Below are positions 15,651 through 24,855 of a DNA stretch of 41,703 bases, one piece after another. Position numbers and translations under genes: made by a program. This stretch comes from Clostridia bacterium (GTDB lineage: Bacteria > Bacillota > Clostridia > Christensenellales > Borkfalkiaceae): assembly GCA_021204825.1 (NCBI GenBank), contig JAJPYR010000098.1:1-41703 (forward strand), written 5' to 3'. Under the pieces are notes generated by a model, which was not told the DNA's origin, did not search any database, and was given only the letters and a program-made list of their open reading frames with translations. Positions within the stretch are counted from its first letter, which is position 1; each line of letters opens with the position of its first letter.

Positions 15651-18248
15651 ATGAGCAAGGGATTCGGAGAGCTGGAGTTCGTGTTTACGGACACGGATTT
15701 CAGGCTGGACCAGCCGGCAGGGGCCGGCAATGAGTGGCTGGACAAGTTCAGGGAGGACAGGTTCGCGGCATTGTATGAAGCAGGCTTTGAGGAGAGGCCG
15801 GACTCTGTTACGCCGTCCGCGGGCTTTCTGTACCTGGTGGCGTCCGGCTTTTTGAGCTGCCTTACGTCCAAAGCGGAGATAGAGCTTGCGAGGGAAAGGA
15901 CGGACGTGAGCCCGGACGGGGACACGGTGGAGATGCTGCTTTCTTCCATTCCGTACGCAATAGGCACGGAGTACATTACGGAGAAGTGGATAAAGGGCAT
16001 CTTTAAAGGGCTCAAGGAGCAGTTTGCAAGGGAGATAAAGGAGTATGAGGGCACTGTCGCGATGTATATCGCGGAAAAGTCCCAGCACCTTCGCGTCCCG
16101 GAGCGCATATACTTCCATCTTGTGGAGCAGAAGGATGAGGACTTTCCCTTTGCCTTCATGGCAACGTATGCCACAACAGGGGAGCGGAACAAGATTAAGC
16201 ACATGCCGCTGAAGTACGCTTTGACGGAGTTCAAGTCGGACCATGCAAGGCTTTTAAACCTTTTGTCCTGCCTCAACAGGGCTGCGGACGTGTCCCCGCT
16301 CATATCCTCATTCGTGACATCCGGCGAGATGTTCCACCCCTTGAGGCTCACGCCCCAGGAAGCCTGGGAGTTTTTAAAGGACGTGGAGAAGATAGAGGAG
16401 ACGGGGATTCTGTGCAGGATACCGAACTGGTGGCGCAAGAAAAGCGGCGTCCCTTCCGTGTCAATAAAGCTTGGCGAAGAGCAGCCCTCTCTGCTGGGTT
16501 TCAAGACCCTCATATCCTTGAGGCCGCAGCTCGTTGTGGACGGGGTTGTGCTCACCCGTGAGGACATCCGGTACCTTCTGGAGCAGTCCGAGGGTCTTGC
16601 CCTTTTGAAGGGAAAGTGGGTGGAGGTAAACCACGCAAAGCTCCGTGCCCTTCTGGAGCAGATAGACAAATACCCGGAGACGGTAACGCTGAAAGAGGCC
16701 CTGCAGATGGGCCTGGACAAGCCTGCCGTGGACGCAGATGTAGGCGCCCTCATCACCAACGGCAAGTGGCTGTCGGAGTTCCTTGGAAAGCTCAGGAGCC
16801 CCCAGAAGCTCCGCTCAACAAAGCTTCCGGAGGGACTCAATGCCACATTGCGCCCGTACCAGAAGACAGGGTACACCTGGCTGGATTACATGGACAGCAT
16901 AGGCTTCGGGGCGTGCATAGCGGATGACATGGGCCTCGGGAAGACCGTGCAGGTTCTGGCGTACCTGGAGAAGGTCCGTGAGGAGAAGCCTGAAAGCCAA
17001 GTGCTTCTGATAGTCCCTGCCTCGCTTATCGGCAACTGGCAGAAAGAGATAGAGAAGTTCACCCCGGGGATGGACTATATGGTGCTGCACGGGGCGCCTT
17101 CGGATGCCTTGAGCGGCATGCTCAGATCTTCCGGTGCATTCTTAACCATAACCACATACGGCATGGCAGCCAGGATTATGGAGCTGCAGAAGAGGAAGTG
17201 GTACTGCGTCATACTGGATGAGGCGCAGAACATAAAGAATCCGGGCACGAAACAGACCAGGGAGATCAAGAAGATAGAATCGGACAAGCGCATCGTTATG
17301 ACCGGAACGCCTATAGAGAACGACCTCACAAACCTCTGGTCCATCTTCGATTTCCTCAACAAGGGCCTTCTTGGCACTTCGCAGGAGTTCTCCAAGTTCT
17401 GCAAGGGGCTTTCAGCCAACCCGCTGGGGTACGGAAAGCTCAAGAGCATGATATCCCCCTTCATTCTGCGCCGTTTGAAGACGGACAAGAGGATTATCGC
17501 GGACCTTCCGGACAAGGTGGAGTCGGTGGACTATGTGTCCCTTTCCAGGAAGCAGGTCGTGCTGTACCACAAGGTTACGGATGACCTTGCGGCCGTCATG
17601 GAATCCGGTCTGGACGGCATCCAGAGAAAGGGCATGGTGCTTGCAGCAATATCCAAGCTCAAGCAGATCTGCAACCACCCGGACCAGTACTTGGGCCAGC
17701 AGGCCTTTGAGGAGTCTGAGAGCGGCAAGATGCAGATGCTCCGCGAGATATGTGAGACCATATACGAGAAGCGCGAGAGGGTCATAGTCTTCACCCAGTT
17801 CCGTGAGATTACGGAGTACCTTTCAGACTTTCTGAAGGGCATCTTCGGCCGCGAGGGCTTCGTGCTTCACGGCGGAACGCCCGTAAAGAAGCGCACGCAG
17901 ATGGTGGAGGAGTTCCAAAGTGATGAATACATCCCCTATATGGTCATCTCCCTCAAGGCAGGCGGCACAGGGCTCAACCTCACAAAGGCCAACCACGTCA
18001 TCCACTTTGACAGGTGGTGGAACCCGGCCGTGGAGAACCAGGCAACAGACAGGACGTACCGCATAGGCCAGCAGAAGACGGTCATCGTGCACAAGCTGGT
18101 CTGCAGGGGCACCATTGAAGAGAAGATAGATGAGCTCATAAACTCCAAGACAGAGCTTGCAGAGAACGTCATAGGCTCCGGCGGGGAGCAGTGGCTCACC
18201 GAGTTGTCCAATGACGAGCTCATGTCCATGCTCCGCCTGGACGCCTAG
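15651..18248 (+). CDS. SNF2-family DEAD/DEAH-box helicase
   Basis: An 865-residue Swi2/Snf2 ATPase acting on DNA-protein complexes. The C-terminal two thirds hold the motor: ADDMGLGKT (motif I), DEAQNIKNP (motif II), MTGTPIEN (motif III), FTQFRE, and QATDRTYRIGQQKT (motif VI). The N-terminal 400 or so residues are the accessory region of bacterial SNF2 proteins. All motor motifs are intact. Bacillus YwqA is the closest named analogue I recall, and it too sits beside a SWIM protein (YwqB). ACGGAG precedes the ATG. The next gene follows after 127 nt with no promoter seen between. Confidence 0.93.
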   Translation: MSKGFGELEFVFTDTDFRLDQPAGAGNEWLDKFREDRFAALYEAGFEERPDSVTPSAGFLYLVASGFLSCLTSKAEIELARERTDVSPDGDTVEMLLSSIPYAIGTEYITEKWIKGIFKGLKEQFAREIKEYEGTVAMYIAEKSQHLRVPERIYFHLVEQKDEDFPFAFMATYATTGERNKIKHMPLKYALTEFKSDHARLLNLLSCLNRAADVSPLISSFVTSGEMFHPLRLTPQEAWEFLKDVEKIEETGILCRIPNWWRKKSGVPSVSIKLGEEQPSLLGFKTLISLRPQLVVDGVVLTREDIRYLLEQSEGLALLKGKWVEVNHAKLRALLEQIDKYPETVTLKEALQMGLDKPAVDADVGALITNGKWLSEFLGKLRSPQKLRSTKLPEGLNATLRPYQKTGYTWLDYMDSIGFGACIADDMGLGKTVQVLAYLEKVREEKPESQVLLIVPASLIGNWQKEIEKFTPGMDYMVLHGAPSDALSGMLRSSGAFLTITTYGMAARIMELQKRKWYCVILDEAQNIKNPGTKQTREIKKIESDKRIVMTGTPIENDLTNLWSIFDFLNKGLLGTSQEFSKFCKGLSANPLGYGKLKSMISPFILRRLKTDKRIIADLPDKVESVDYVSLSRKQVVLYHKVTDDLAAVMESGLDGIQRKGMVLAAISKLKQICNHPDQYLGQQAFEESESGKMQMLREICETIYEKRERVIVFTQFREITEYLSDFLKGIFGREGFVLHGGTPVKKRTQMVEEFQSDEYIPYMVISLKAGGTGLNLTKANHVIHFDRWWNPAVENQATDRTYRIGQQKTVIVHKLVCRGTIEEKIDELINSKTELAENVIGSGGEQWLTELSNDELMSMLRLDA

Positions 18249-18375
18249 CCGGCCCGCGTGGCAGGCAAAAGCCGGGCAAGCCAGGCTCCGTCCGGAACCC
18301 GTCCGGGGCGTCCGGGTCAAAACAAAGCACTTATGCGCGTTCAAAGGCGCGTATTCATACAGCGGAGACACTCAT

Positions 18376-19104
18376 ATGAGAGAAGAATACTGGGAGAGCG
18401 GCATGTTCAGCCAGCCCACAACTGCAGAGCTTGAGGCCAACAGTGAGAATACGAGGCGCAAGGCCGCAAAGAAGGGCACCGTCTTAGAGCCTGTCATCAT
18501 ACAGGGCAGGAACATCACGAAGAACTGGTGGGGCAACGCCTGGTGCCGCAATCTGGAAAAGTATGCGGATTATGACAACCGTCTTCCAAGGGGCAAGCGC
18601 TATGTCCGTTCCGGCACAGTGCTGGACCTCAAGATAAACAAGGGCAAAGTCCTTGCCAAGGTGCAGGGCTCCAGGCGCACCCCGTACAAGGTGGAAGTGC
18701 ACATAAGCCCCCTTTCAGAGGAAAAGTGCCAGCGCATAATCTCACGCTGTGAGAAAAAGATCCAGAACATAGAAGACCTCATGCTGGGCAACATCCCGCA
18801 GGACATGCAGGACATCATCCTCGGGGAAGACGGACTGTTCCCCACTCCGCAGGAGATGAGCTTCTCATGCTCCTGCCCGGACTGGGCCATAATGTGCAAG
18901 CACGTTGCCGCCGTCCTGTACGGCATCGGCGCCCGCCTGGATGAAAAGCCGCTTCTCTTTTTCGAGCTCCGCGGCATAGACCCGGACCGCTTCGTATCAA
19001 TTGCCATAAACAACAAAGTGGAGGAGATGCTCGCCAACGAAAGCAAGCCCAGCCCCCGCATCATAGATGACGCGGACGCCTGGAGCCTCTTCGGCCTCAG
19101 CTGA
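18376..19104 (+). CDS. SWIM zinc-finger protein
   Basis: A 242-residue protein with a SWIM zinc-binding motif (CSCPDWAIMCKHVAAVLY, pattern CxCxnCxH) in its second half and a conserved WWGNAWC near residue 50. SWIM proteins of this type are encoded next to SNF2 helicases and probably serve as partner or targeting subunit. The ATG at 18376 follows GGAG (18364-18367); an earlier in-frame start inside the helicase gene is unlikely. The 3-prime side has a GC hairpin without a T-run. Confidence 0.85.
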   Translation: MREEYWESGMFSQPTTAELEANSENTRRKAAKKGTVLEPVIIQGRNITKNWWGNAWCRNLEKYADYDNRLPRGKRYVRSGTVLDLKINKGKVLAKVQGSRRTPYKVEVHISPLSEEKCQRIISRCEKKIQNIEDLMLGNIPQDMQDIILGEDGLFPTPQEMSFSCSCPDWAIMCKHVAAVLYGIGARLDEKPLLFFELRGIDPDRFVSIAINNKVEEMLANESKPSPRIIDDADAWSLFGLS

Positions 19105-19135
19105 TTCCCGCAGCAAAACCCAATACAGCACCCAG

Positions 19136-19155
19136 GCCCGGACCTTTCTCCGGGC
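19136..19155 (+). terminator. Possible terminator after the SWIM gene
   Basis: Perfect 7-bp stem GCCCGGA / TCCGGGC with a 6-nt loop but no T-run, so termination is uncertain. Confidence 0.35.
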
Positions 19156-19316
19156 TCATTGCATGCCCTCTGCTAGCCATTGTTTGCGCCATATATCCAT
19201 GCGTTTTTCTTGAATGGACACGCTAAGAAACAAATGTTCACACTCAAGCCCAATCATGAGGCTTTGATCCGTGGCCGGGATATGATTCCTGCGTGCGGAC
19301 TTCAATGGAAGGATAT

Positions 19317-19350
19317 GAAAATGCCGGCCTGCAACATTGCAGGCCGGCAT
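19317..19350 (-). terminator. Terminator of the MMPL/RND transporter unit
   Basis: A perfect 13-bp stem (19321-19333 with 19338-19350) and a 4-nt loop; on the minus strand it is followed by TTTT. The loop side also protects the convergent SWIM transcript. Confidence 0.8.
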
Positions 19351-19373
19351 GTCATACGGAGTGTATAAAGCTG

Positions 19374-21254
19374 TCAGTTTTCCTGGGGTACGGGCTCTGC
19401 ATCCCCGTCTGCCGCGGATTCTGCATCAGGGGCTGTATTATCTTCAGACGCTGCATCGGCAGGCTCTGCGGTATCTTCCACAGGGGCTGCGGTGCCGTTC
19501 TTGCGGGCCTTGCGTGCCTCTCTGAAGGGCTTTATGTCCTTCCAGCTCTTGGTCAGAAGCTTGTCCGAGACGGAAAGGAGAGCGGGCAGGAAGAAGATTA
19601 TGAGAATGAGAGCGGAGAGGCAGCCTATGCCGAGGATTCTGAGGATGCTGGCTATGGCGCCGGAGATTGTGAAGCTTATTATGAAGCATACGCAGATCAT
19701 TATGAGTGCGGAAGTTATGATGGCCGTTATGGACTTCTTCATGACTTCCGGCAGGGCATCTTTCTTGGAGAGGGTCCTGCGTATTTCCCTGTAGTATGAG
19801 GACAGCAGGATGCCGTAGTCCACCATTGAGCCCATGAGGATGCACTGCACCATCATGAGGGCTATGAAGTACATTGAACTGCCCATTGCAGCCATTACGG
19901 ACATGGTTACGAACACTGCGCACTCGATAATGCACACAAGGAAGGCGGCTACGGAGAATTTGCGGAAGGTGAGGCATACGACTATGAAGATTACCACGGC
20001 CGTGAGAATGGATATCAGCATGTACTCGGAGTGGAAGGTGAGGGACAGTTCATATGACATTGCCGTGGAGCCCACGAGGTAGTATTCGGCCACATTGGCG
20101 TCCGCCAGCTTCTCGTTCAGCGTCTCGTAGAAGTTGTATATTTCATCAGACTCAGGCACGTAATTTATGGTGAGCACCACTCTGGAGTACGTGTCTCCCT
20201 GCAGCTGTGCCTTGTTGTCCACCATCATTGTCTTGTATGTGTCCAGTATTGCAGTGTATTCAGAGGGAATCAATGACGCGAAGGCGTCATTCGTGACTAC
20301 ATCATCGCATACAAACAGGAAGAAATCATACATAGGCACGGTCACATCTGACATGTCCGCCTGCATGAATCCGTACAAATGGTACAGAAGGGTAATGGTG
20401 CCGGCGTCCAGCTGCAGTGCAGTGCCTTCCTCGGATGTACCGGATGTTTCCTCGCCAGCGGTCATAGCCGAGAGCATTGCGGCAAGCGCTGAAGGAGAGA
20501 ACGCCGTATCATTCTTGATCATTGTGACGAGAGTCTGGTACTGGCTGATTGTGTCCGCATAGCTTCCAAGCATTGAGGAATAATTTGATGTGGCCTCAAG
20601 GAACTCCGAAATGGTCATCTTCTCATTCTGCCCGTACAGCATGCTTATCAGGAAAGATGAGATTCCGAACAGATTACCCATTTCCGATGCGGTGAGCGGC
20701 GTATCGTCATGGATGTCATTTATGATATCCTTGTACTCCGTTATCATGGAAAGGGAGTCTTCATCTGTCATAGATGAGACCATGTCGTTTTCAAGGAATT
20801 CATCTGAGCCTACAAAGTTTATGAAGTTATAGAGGGTCATTGTTCCGGCATTGTCTATGCCTGTCTCATACAGATAATACAGGAATTCTATGTAAGACTG
20901 GCTAAGTCCCTCCATGCCGGAAGATTCCATCATGCCGTACATTTCGGAGGCGGTCATTTCAAGGCCCAGCGTGTTGTAATAGCCCTGGACTTCGGCCACA
21001 TAGGGGTCGTTTTCCTCGAGGTCGGAGACTATGGACACGACCTTGTCCTCGTCTTCGGACGTGTATATGACAACCAGGGTGTCCTCAGGGAACTCGTCCA
21101 TTATGTAGTCCATCTGGGCGTCGTTGGTGTAGGTGATTGTGGCAAGGGACTCGGTGTAGATTACAACGGCGAAGATTATCACGCCGAGGATGGAGAGGAC
21201 TATGCGGAACCTGTAGCAGAAGCGCCCTATGGCGGAAGCGATTTTGTCTATCAT
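19374..21254 (-). CDS. RND/MMPL transporter, C-terminal half
   Basis: A 626-residue membrane protein equal to the second half of an RND/MMPL exporter. It has one transmembrane helix (about 15-33), a large extracytoplasmic loop (about 35-400, acidic), a bundle of helices (about 405-575) and a charged acidic tail rich in Ala, Glu and Asp. It starts inside the stop codon of the upstream half (ATGA overlap), with AAGGAGG 7 nt upstream. The two are therefore separate, coupled products rather than one frameshifted gene. Substrate unknown; lipids, peptides or drugs are typical for the family. Confidence 0.85.
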   Translation of the reverse strand: MIDKIASAIGRFCYRFRIVLSILGVIIFAVVIYTESLATITYTNDAQMDYIMDEFPEDTLVVIYTSEDEDKVVSIVSDLEENDPYVAEVQGYYNTLGLEMTASEMYGMMESSGMEGLSQSYIEFLYYLYETGIDNAGTMTLYNFINFVGSDEFLENDMVSSMTDEDSLSMITEYKDIINDIHDDTPLTASEMGNLFGISSFLISMLYGQNEKMTISEFLEATSNYSSMLGSYADTISQYQTLVTMIKNDTAFSPSALAAMLSAMTAGEETSGTSEEGTALQLDAGTITLLYHLYGFMQADMSDVTVPMYDFFLFVCDDVVTNDAFASLIPSEYTAILDTYKTMMVDNKAQLQGDTYSRVVLTINYVPESDEIYNFYETLNEKLADANVAEYYLVGSTAMSYELSLTFHSEYMLISILTAVVIFIVVCLTFRKFSVAAFLVCIIECAVFVTMSVMAAMGSSMYFIALMMVQCILMGSMVDYGILLSSYYREIRRTLSKKDALPEVMKKSITAIITSALIMICVCFIISFTISGAIASILRILGIGCLSALILIIFFLPALLSVSDKLLTKSWKDIKPFREARKARKNGTAAPVEDTAEPADAASEDNTAPDAESAADGDAEPVPQEN

Positions 21255-22426
21255 ACCGTCGCCTCCTTTGCCCCGTATTCTACAGACAGTACAGGGTCTT
21301 TTGCGGAATCCTCTGTAATGGATGCAGTGGCTTCCGGCGCATCTTGAGGAGATGTGATGTCTTCCCCGGTGTCTGTTCCGGAGCCGTCCGGAGGGGGCAG
21401 AGTGCCTTTGCGGCGTGCTCTGCGCTCACGGATCTTCTGCATGATGTATGCCTTGCTGCTCTTTTCCAGAGCCTTGTCAGACCAGATTATGAGCGAGGGC
21501 ATTACGGTGAAGACGCATATGAGCGAGAACAGAACGCCCTTTGCGAACACAAGTCCCATGTCCATGCCTATCGTGAAGCTCATGAGAAGCAGCACGAGGA
21601 GCCCTACGATGGTGGTGAAGGCGCTGGAGGAAATGGACCCTAAGGACTTTGCGACTGTGTTCTCCATTGCCTTTTCCTTGCTAAGCCTCCCTTCCAGGGT
21701 CTTGCGCTCCTGGTTGTAGCGGGTCATCAGCATTATGGAGTAGTCTATGGACAGTATCAGCTGCATGACGGCGCCTATCGCAAACGTCATGGACGAGATG
21801 GTCAGGAAGATCAGATTCGTGCCCATGTTTATGAGCACCGCAACTCCAAGGGTTACAAGCATCAGGACCGGCTCCATGAACGCATGGCAAAGAATGAGCA
21901 GGACTACAAGGACTATGGCCACGGCCTCAGGTATCAGCGTGGAAACGAGGGACATGGAGTCGTCTCCGTTTACGGTGAAGTAGGACCGGAGCGTGTAGCC
22001 CTCGGCTTTGTATTTGGACGCAAGCTCTGCCATAAGGTCCTGGCCCTCAGACTCGTCCGTTGTCACTGTGGTTATCACGTACAGTGTGTAGCCGTCCTTG
22101 TTGTAGCGCTCCGTATCCGGTTCCCACGCAACGGATGAGATGCCGTCCGTGTCAGAGAGCTCATCATAGATCTCTGTCATCTGGTCATCCGTAAGGTCCG
22201 AGAACATGAGCCTGAAGGTGCAGTTGACCTCGGTTGCAGGGAAATAGTCCTCGTTCTCCATAATGTCCAGGCCCTGCCGCATGGAAGAGTCTGCGGGAAG
22301 GTAAGCCGTGAGGTCCTCGTTTATGTTCACGAAGAACATCATCACTACGGATCCCGCCATCACAACCAGCGTAATGATAAAGAACCAGAGCCGGTGTTTT
22401 ACAAGAAAATGAGCAAATCTTTTCAA
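21251..22426 (-). CDS. RND/MMPL transporter, N-terminal half
   Basis: A 391-residue protein with one N-terminal transmembrane helix (about 14-33), an extracytoplasmic domain (about 35-175), then five or so helices (about 178-335) and a cytoplasmic tail with acidic and proline-rich stretches. This is the layout of half an RND pump. It starts at a TTG preceded by GAGGTG. It forms an operon with the second half at 19374-21254 and is divergent from the TetR gene, whose product probably controls it. Confidence 0.85.
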   Translation of the reverse strand: MKRFAHFLVKHRLWFFIITLVVMAGSVVMMFFVNINEDLTAYLPADSSMRQGLDIMENEDYFPATEVNCTFRLMFSDLTDDQMTEIYDELSDTDGISSVAWEPDTERYNKDGYTLYVITTVTTDESEGQDLMAELASKYKAEGYTLRSYFTVNGDDSMSLVSTLIPEAVAIVLVVLLILCHAFMEPVLMLVTLGVAVLINMGTNLIFLTISSMTFAIGAVMQLILSIDYSIMLMTRYNQERKTLEGRLSKEKAMENTVAKSLGSISSSAFTTIVGLLVLLLMSFTIGMDMGLVFAKGVLFSLICVFTVMPSLIIWSDKALEKSSKAYIMQKIRERRARRKGTLPPPDGSGTDTGEDITSPQDAPEATASITEDSAKDPVLSVEYGAKEATV

Positions 22427-22447
22427 GTGTACACCTCAATGTGAAAG

Positions 22448-22460
22448 CAACATGATGTTG
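22448..22460. promoter_or_regulatory. Palindromic operator in the tetR-MMPL region
   Basis: Perfect palindrome CAACATGATGTTG (6-1-6). It overlaps the -35 box of the tetR promoter and lies just downstream of the predicted start of the transporter transcript, so a bound repressor could block both. A second palindrome GTGTACAC sits at 22427-22434 in the transporter RBS region. Confidence 0.55.
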
Positions 22461-22486
22461 ACAAAAATTACTGCCCAAATTATAAT
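22458..22486 (+). promoter_or_regulatory. Promoter of the tetR gene
   Basis: Full consensus TTGACA (22458-22463), 17-bp spacer, TATAAT (22481-22486). Confidence 0.85.
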
Positions 22487-22507
22487 TAAGGTATAGGAAA
22501 CAGTCAA
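22479..22507 (-). promoter_or_regulatory. Promoter of the MMPL transporter unit
   Basis: On the minus strand: TTGACT (22507-22502), 17-bp spacer, TATAAT (22484-22479). Its -10 box overlaps that of the divergent tetR promoter, so only one polymerase can occupy the site at a time. Confidence 0.8.
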
Positions 22508-22607
22508 GAGAGCCCCCTTTTTGCGGCTGTTTCAAAAGAGTTGTGTTTAGTTGTGAAGAAGACAAATCCGGATGTTTTGTCTCTTAAAGCAACAAAGGAG
22601 GCTGGTT

Positions 22608-23162
22608 TTGTCTATTTCATCCCAGACTGCCCCGGAGAAGGAGAACCAGAGGGTGTGGATTACGAAGAAGCTTTTGAAGGACGCCCTCATAGACCTGCTG
22701 CAGACCACGCCCATGCAGAAGGTTACCATCTCCGCAATATGCGGCAAGGCCGGCATAAACCGCACAACCTTCTACAAGCACTACACGGACGAGATTTCGC
22801 TGTACTATGACATCCAGAATGAAGTGCTGGAAATGCTGCGCAATGTCCTTTCCGTGCATGGTCTGGACTGTCTTGAGATACTGTTCAACTTTATCAAAGA
22901 TAACGGCAAAATTTCCAACGTAATCTTCAACGCAGGCATAGACAACACACTCCCGCAGAAGATTTTCTCTCTGCCGGAGATAAGTGAACTCATCCGGCAG
23001 GAATACAAGGGCCCGGCAGACCCTCACTTCCAGCAGATGTTTTACTTCATTTGCCACGGCGGATACGCCCTTATAAAGGACTGGGTCAACAACGGCTTCA
23101 ACGCCACTGCCACTGAGATGGCAGACACCATAAAGCACATAGTATCTAAGCTCCTCTGCTAG
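22608..23162 (+). CDS. TetR/AcrR family transcriptional regulator
   Basis: A 184-residue regulator with an N-terminal helix-turn-helix (TISAICGKAGINRTTFYKHY, about residues 35-54) and a C-terminal ligand domain resembling the TetR_C_8 type found in YfiR/DhaS-like regulators. The start is TTG at 22608: AAAGGAGG (22594-22601) is 6 nt upstream, whereas the ATG at 22572 has no ribosome binding site and precedes the SD itself. It is divergent from the RND transporter genes and probably represses them and itself. No intrinsic terminator follows; a 33-bp repeat array begins 27 bp after the stop. Confidence 0.88.
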   Translation: MSISSQTAPEKENQRVWITKKLLKDALIDLLQTTPMQKVTISAICGKAGINRTTFYKHYTDEISLYYDIQNEVLEMLRNVLSVHGLDCLEILFNFIKDNGKISNVIFNAGIDNTLPQKIFSLPEISELIRQEYKGPADPHFQQMFYFICHGGYALIKDWVNNGFNATATEMADTIKHIVSKLLC

Positions 23163-23189
23163 CCATTTGCAGCCCATTCAGGTGATCTT

Positions 23190-23311
23190 GACAAAAGCGC
23201 AGTACGACATAGGCCTGTTTTTGACAAAAGCGCAATACAAAAAAGGCCTGTTTTTGACAAAAGCGCAATATAAAAAAGTTCTATTTTTGACTAAAGGCAA
23301 TGCATAAATGG
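23190..23311 (+). repeat. Direct-repeat array B-left, 33-bp period
   Basis: Four units with GACA/GACT at 23190, 23223, 23256 and 23289, exactly 33 bp apart. The core is TTGACAAAAGCGCAATA followed by an A-run and GGCCTGTTTT; the fourth unit is degenerate. It lies between the convergent tetR and DUF4143 genes. Confidence 0.85.
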
Positions 23312-23341
23312 CCGGCAAGTCGTCATAAGTCTCATGAAACG

Positions 23342-23377
23342 AAAAAAAGAGCCCTCGCGCCATAAGGCATGAGGGCT
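23342..23377 (-). terminator. Terminator of the DUF4143 gene at 23427
   Basis: Stem AGCCCTC / GAGGGCT (with inner GCC / GGC pairs); on the minus strand it is followed by seven T. It shares the 13-mer GGCATGAGGGCTT (23366-23378) with the next terminator to the right at 24967-24979. Confidence 0.8.
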
Positions 23378-23426
23378 TTAAGCTTGCTCAAAATTCAAAA
23401 TGTTATGTTGCTGATACTGCTGACAC

Positions 23427-24806
23427 CTAGAATACTGCGGGCCCGGGATCAACTATGCCAAGTTCCGCATCGTTCTTTATAAACATTGTCATATAGATAG
23501 GGTAATATACTCTGTTTCCATCAACAGAGATATTATCGTTTGTCAGAATAAACGCTTCCTTTATCCCGTAATTTCTCACATTGAGAACATTGTTGAGTGC
23601 AGAATGACGATTGTAATTTTTACCGCTCTTGACCTCGATTGGCAACAGCGAGTTCTTATAATCTATTATAAAATCCAATTCGCCCATCTTTTTTGTTGAA
23701 AAGTAGAATACATTTTTTGCATAGCCGTGCGCATACAGTTCCTGTGCGACAAAATTCTCATAGATTGCCCCCTTATTGATGTCCGGGTCTTCATTAACGA
23801 TTTTATACTTAGTGCCTTTCCCTGCCATAGTTGTAAGCATCCCAACATCTGAGAGGAAAAGCTTGAAGAAAGTATTCTCGTCGTTTAGCATGATGGCCAG
23901 TTTAGGCTCCTCAGCATTATAAACTGGTATTGCAACGCCAGCGTTTGTAAGCCACAGGAAACTGCCTTCAACCCTGGACATTCTAGCAGCAACATCCTCA
24001 TTCTTCCTTGATGAGCCGATTTTGATGTCTGAGATTTTAAACCTTTTGTTCGTGTCGTTTATTTCCTTGGGTATAAGCTCATATATGGTATGAAGGTGCA
24101 ATTTTTTGTCTTCTTCCTCATACTGAGTAAAATCCATCTCATAGATATCCTTAATCTTGTCATGCTCAGCCATCACCTGACGCATGTCTTTGGTCTTCGC
24201 GTATATTTCGACAGCGGAAGGCATGCCTCCGACATTTAGGTAAACATGGACATATTCAATCAGCTGCCTGTGAATCATTTCGTCAACGGGGGTTCTTGTT
24301 TCAAAACAGTTGCGCAACATTGGGATGCCCTTGCTGGAAATTTTGAAGACCTGCAGGAATTCCTCAAAGTCAAGTGGATACATATTGATGACCCTTAAAT
24401 ACCCGACAGGAGCAGATCTAAGATGCTTGATTTCAACACCAAGCAGTGAGCCACTCAAAACATAACGGAAACTGCCTTCATCCACAAGGAATTTGATCTG
24501 AGTGACGATATCTTTGCAAACCTGTATTTCATCGAAGAAAATAAAAGTTTTGCCGGCAATCATCTCTTTGTCGGTCAAGTAAGAGAGTCTCTCCAGCAAA
24601 TTGGATATGGATGTTCTCTTTGCGAAACATTCCGCCACGCGTGAGTCATCAAGGAGATTGAACTCAACAAAGTCAATTCCTAGTTTCTCAAAAACAGTGC
24701 GTATAGTAAATGTTTTGCCAACCTGCCTGGCTCCGGTCACCAGAAGGGCATCTCTATCGTGCTCTATCCAAAATTCTATATCTGATTCAACTTTCCTCTT
24801 AAGCAT
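23427..24806 (-). CDS. DUF4143 ATPase with intact PD-(D/E)XK-like motif
   Basis: A 459-residue AAA/DUF4143 protein. Walker A is GARQVGKT (25-32), Walker B is FIFFDE, the sensor is LSGSLLG, and the PD-(D/E)XK triad is D378, E391, K393. The start at 24806 has AGGAGA 6 nt upstream. The frame stays open further upstream only because the adjacent repeat array lacks stops in that frame; the extension would add a CAFVKNR-type repeat peptide and is not credible. The gene is more A/T-rich than its neighbours, which suggests transfer. It is bracketed by two arrays of the same 33-bp repeat. The likely promoter uses the innermost repeat as its -35 region. Function unknown. Confidence 0.88.
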   Translation of the reverse strand: MLKRKVESDIEFWIEHDRDALLVTGARQVGKTFTIRTVFEKLGIDFVEFNLLDDSRVAECFAKRTSISNLLERLSYLTDKEMIAGKTFIFFDEIQVCKDIVTQIKFLVDEGSFRYVLSGSLLGVEIKHLRSAPVGYLRVINMYPLDFEEFLQVFKISSKGIPMLRNCFETRTPVDEMIHRQLIEYVHVYLNVGGMPSAVEIYAKTKDMRQVMAEHDKIKDIYEMDFTQYEEEDKKLHLHTIYELIPKEINDTNKRFKISDIKIGSSRKNEDVAARMSRVEGSFLWLTNAGVAIPVYNAEEPKLAIMLNDENTFFKLFLSDVGMLTTMAGKGTKYKIVNEDPDINKGAIYENFVAQELYAHGYAKNVFYFSTKKMGELDFIIDYKNSLLPIEVKSGKNYNRHSALNNVLNVRNYGIKEAFILTNDNISVDGNRVYYPIYMTMFIKNDAELGIVDPGPAVF

Positions 24807-24826
24807 GATTTTCTCCTCATATATTA

Positions 24827-24855
24827 AGAATAACACATAAAAGACAAAAGCGCAA
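24827..24855 (-). promoter_or_regulatory. Possible promoter of the DUF4143 gene at 23427
   Basis: On the minus strand: TTGCGC (24855-24850, part of the repeat core), 17-bp spacer, TATTCT (24832-24827). Both boxes are imperfect. Confidence 0.4.

Noticed and set aside
15617..16876. 419-residue minus-strand frame over the SNF2 gene
   Set aside because: Antisense to a gene with intact helicase motifs and Ser/Pro-rich, as expected for a shadow frame.
18290..18322. Short GTCCGG direct repeats in the SNF2-SWIM spacer
   Set aside because: Three copies of a 6-7 bp GC motif at irregular spacing are not enough to claim an element.
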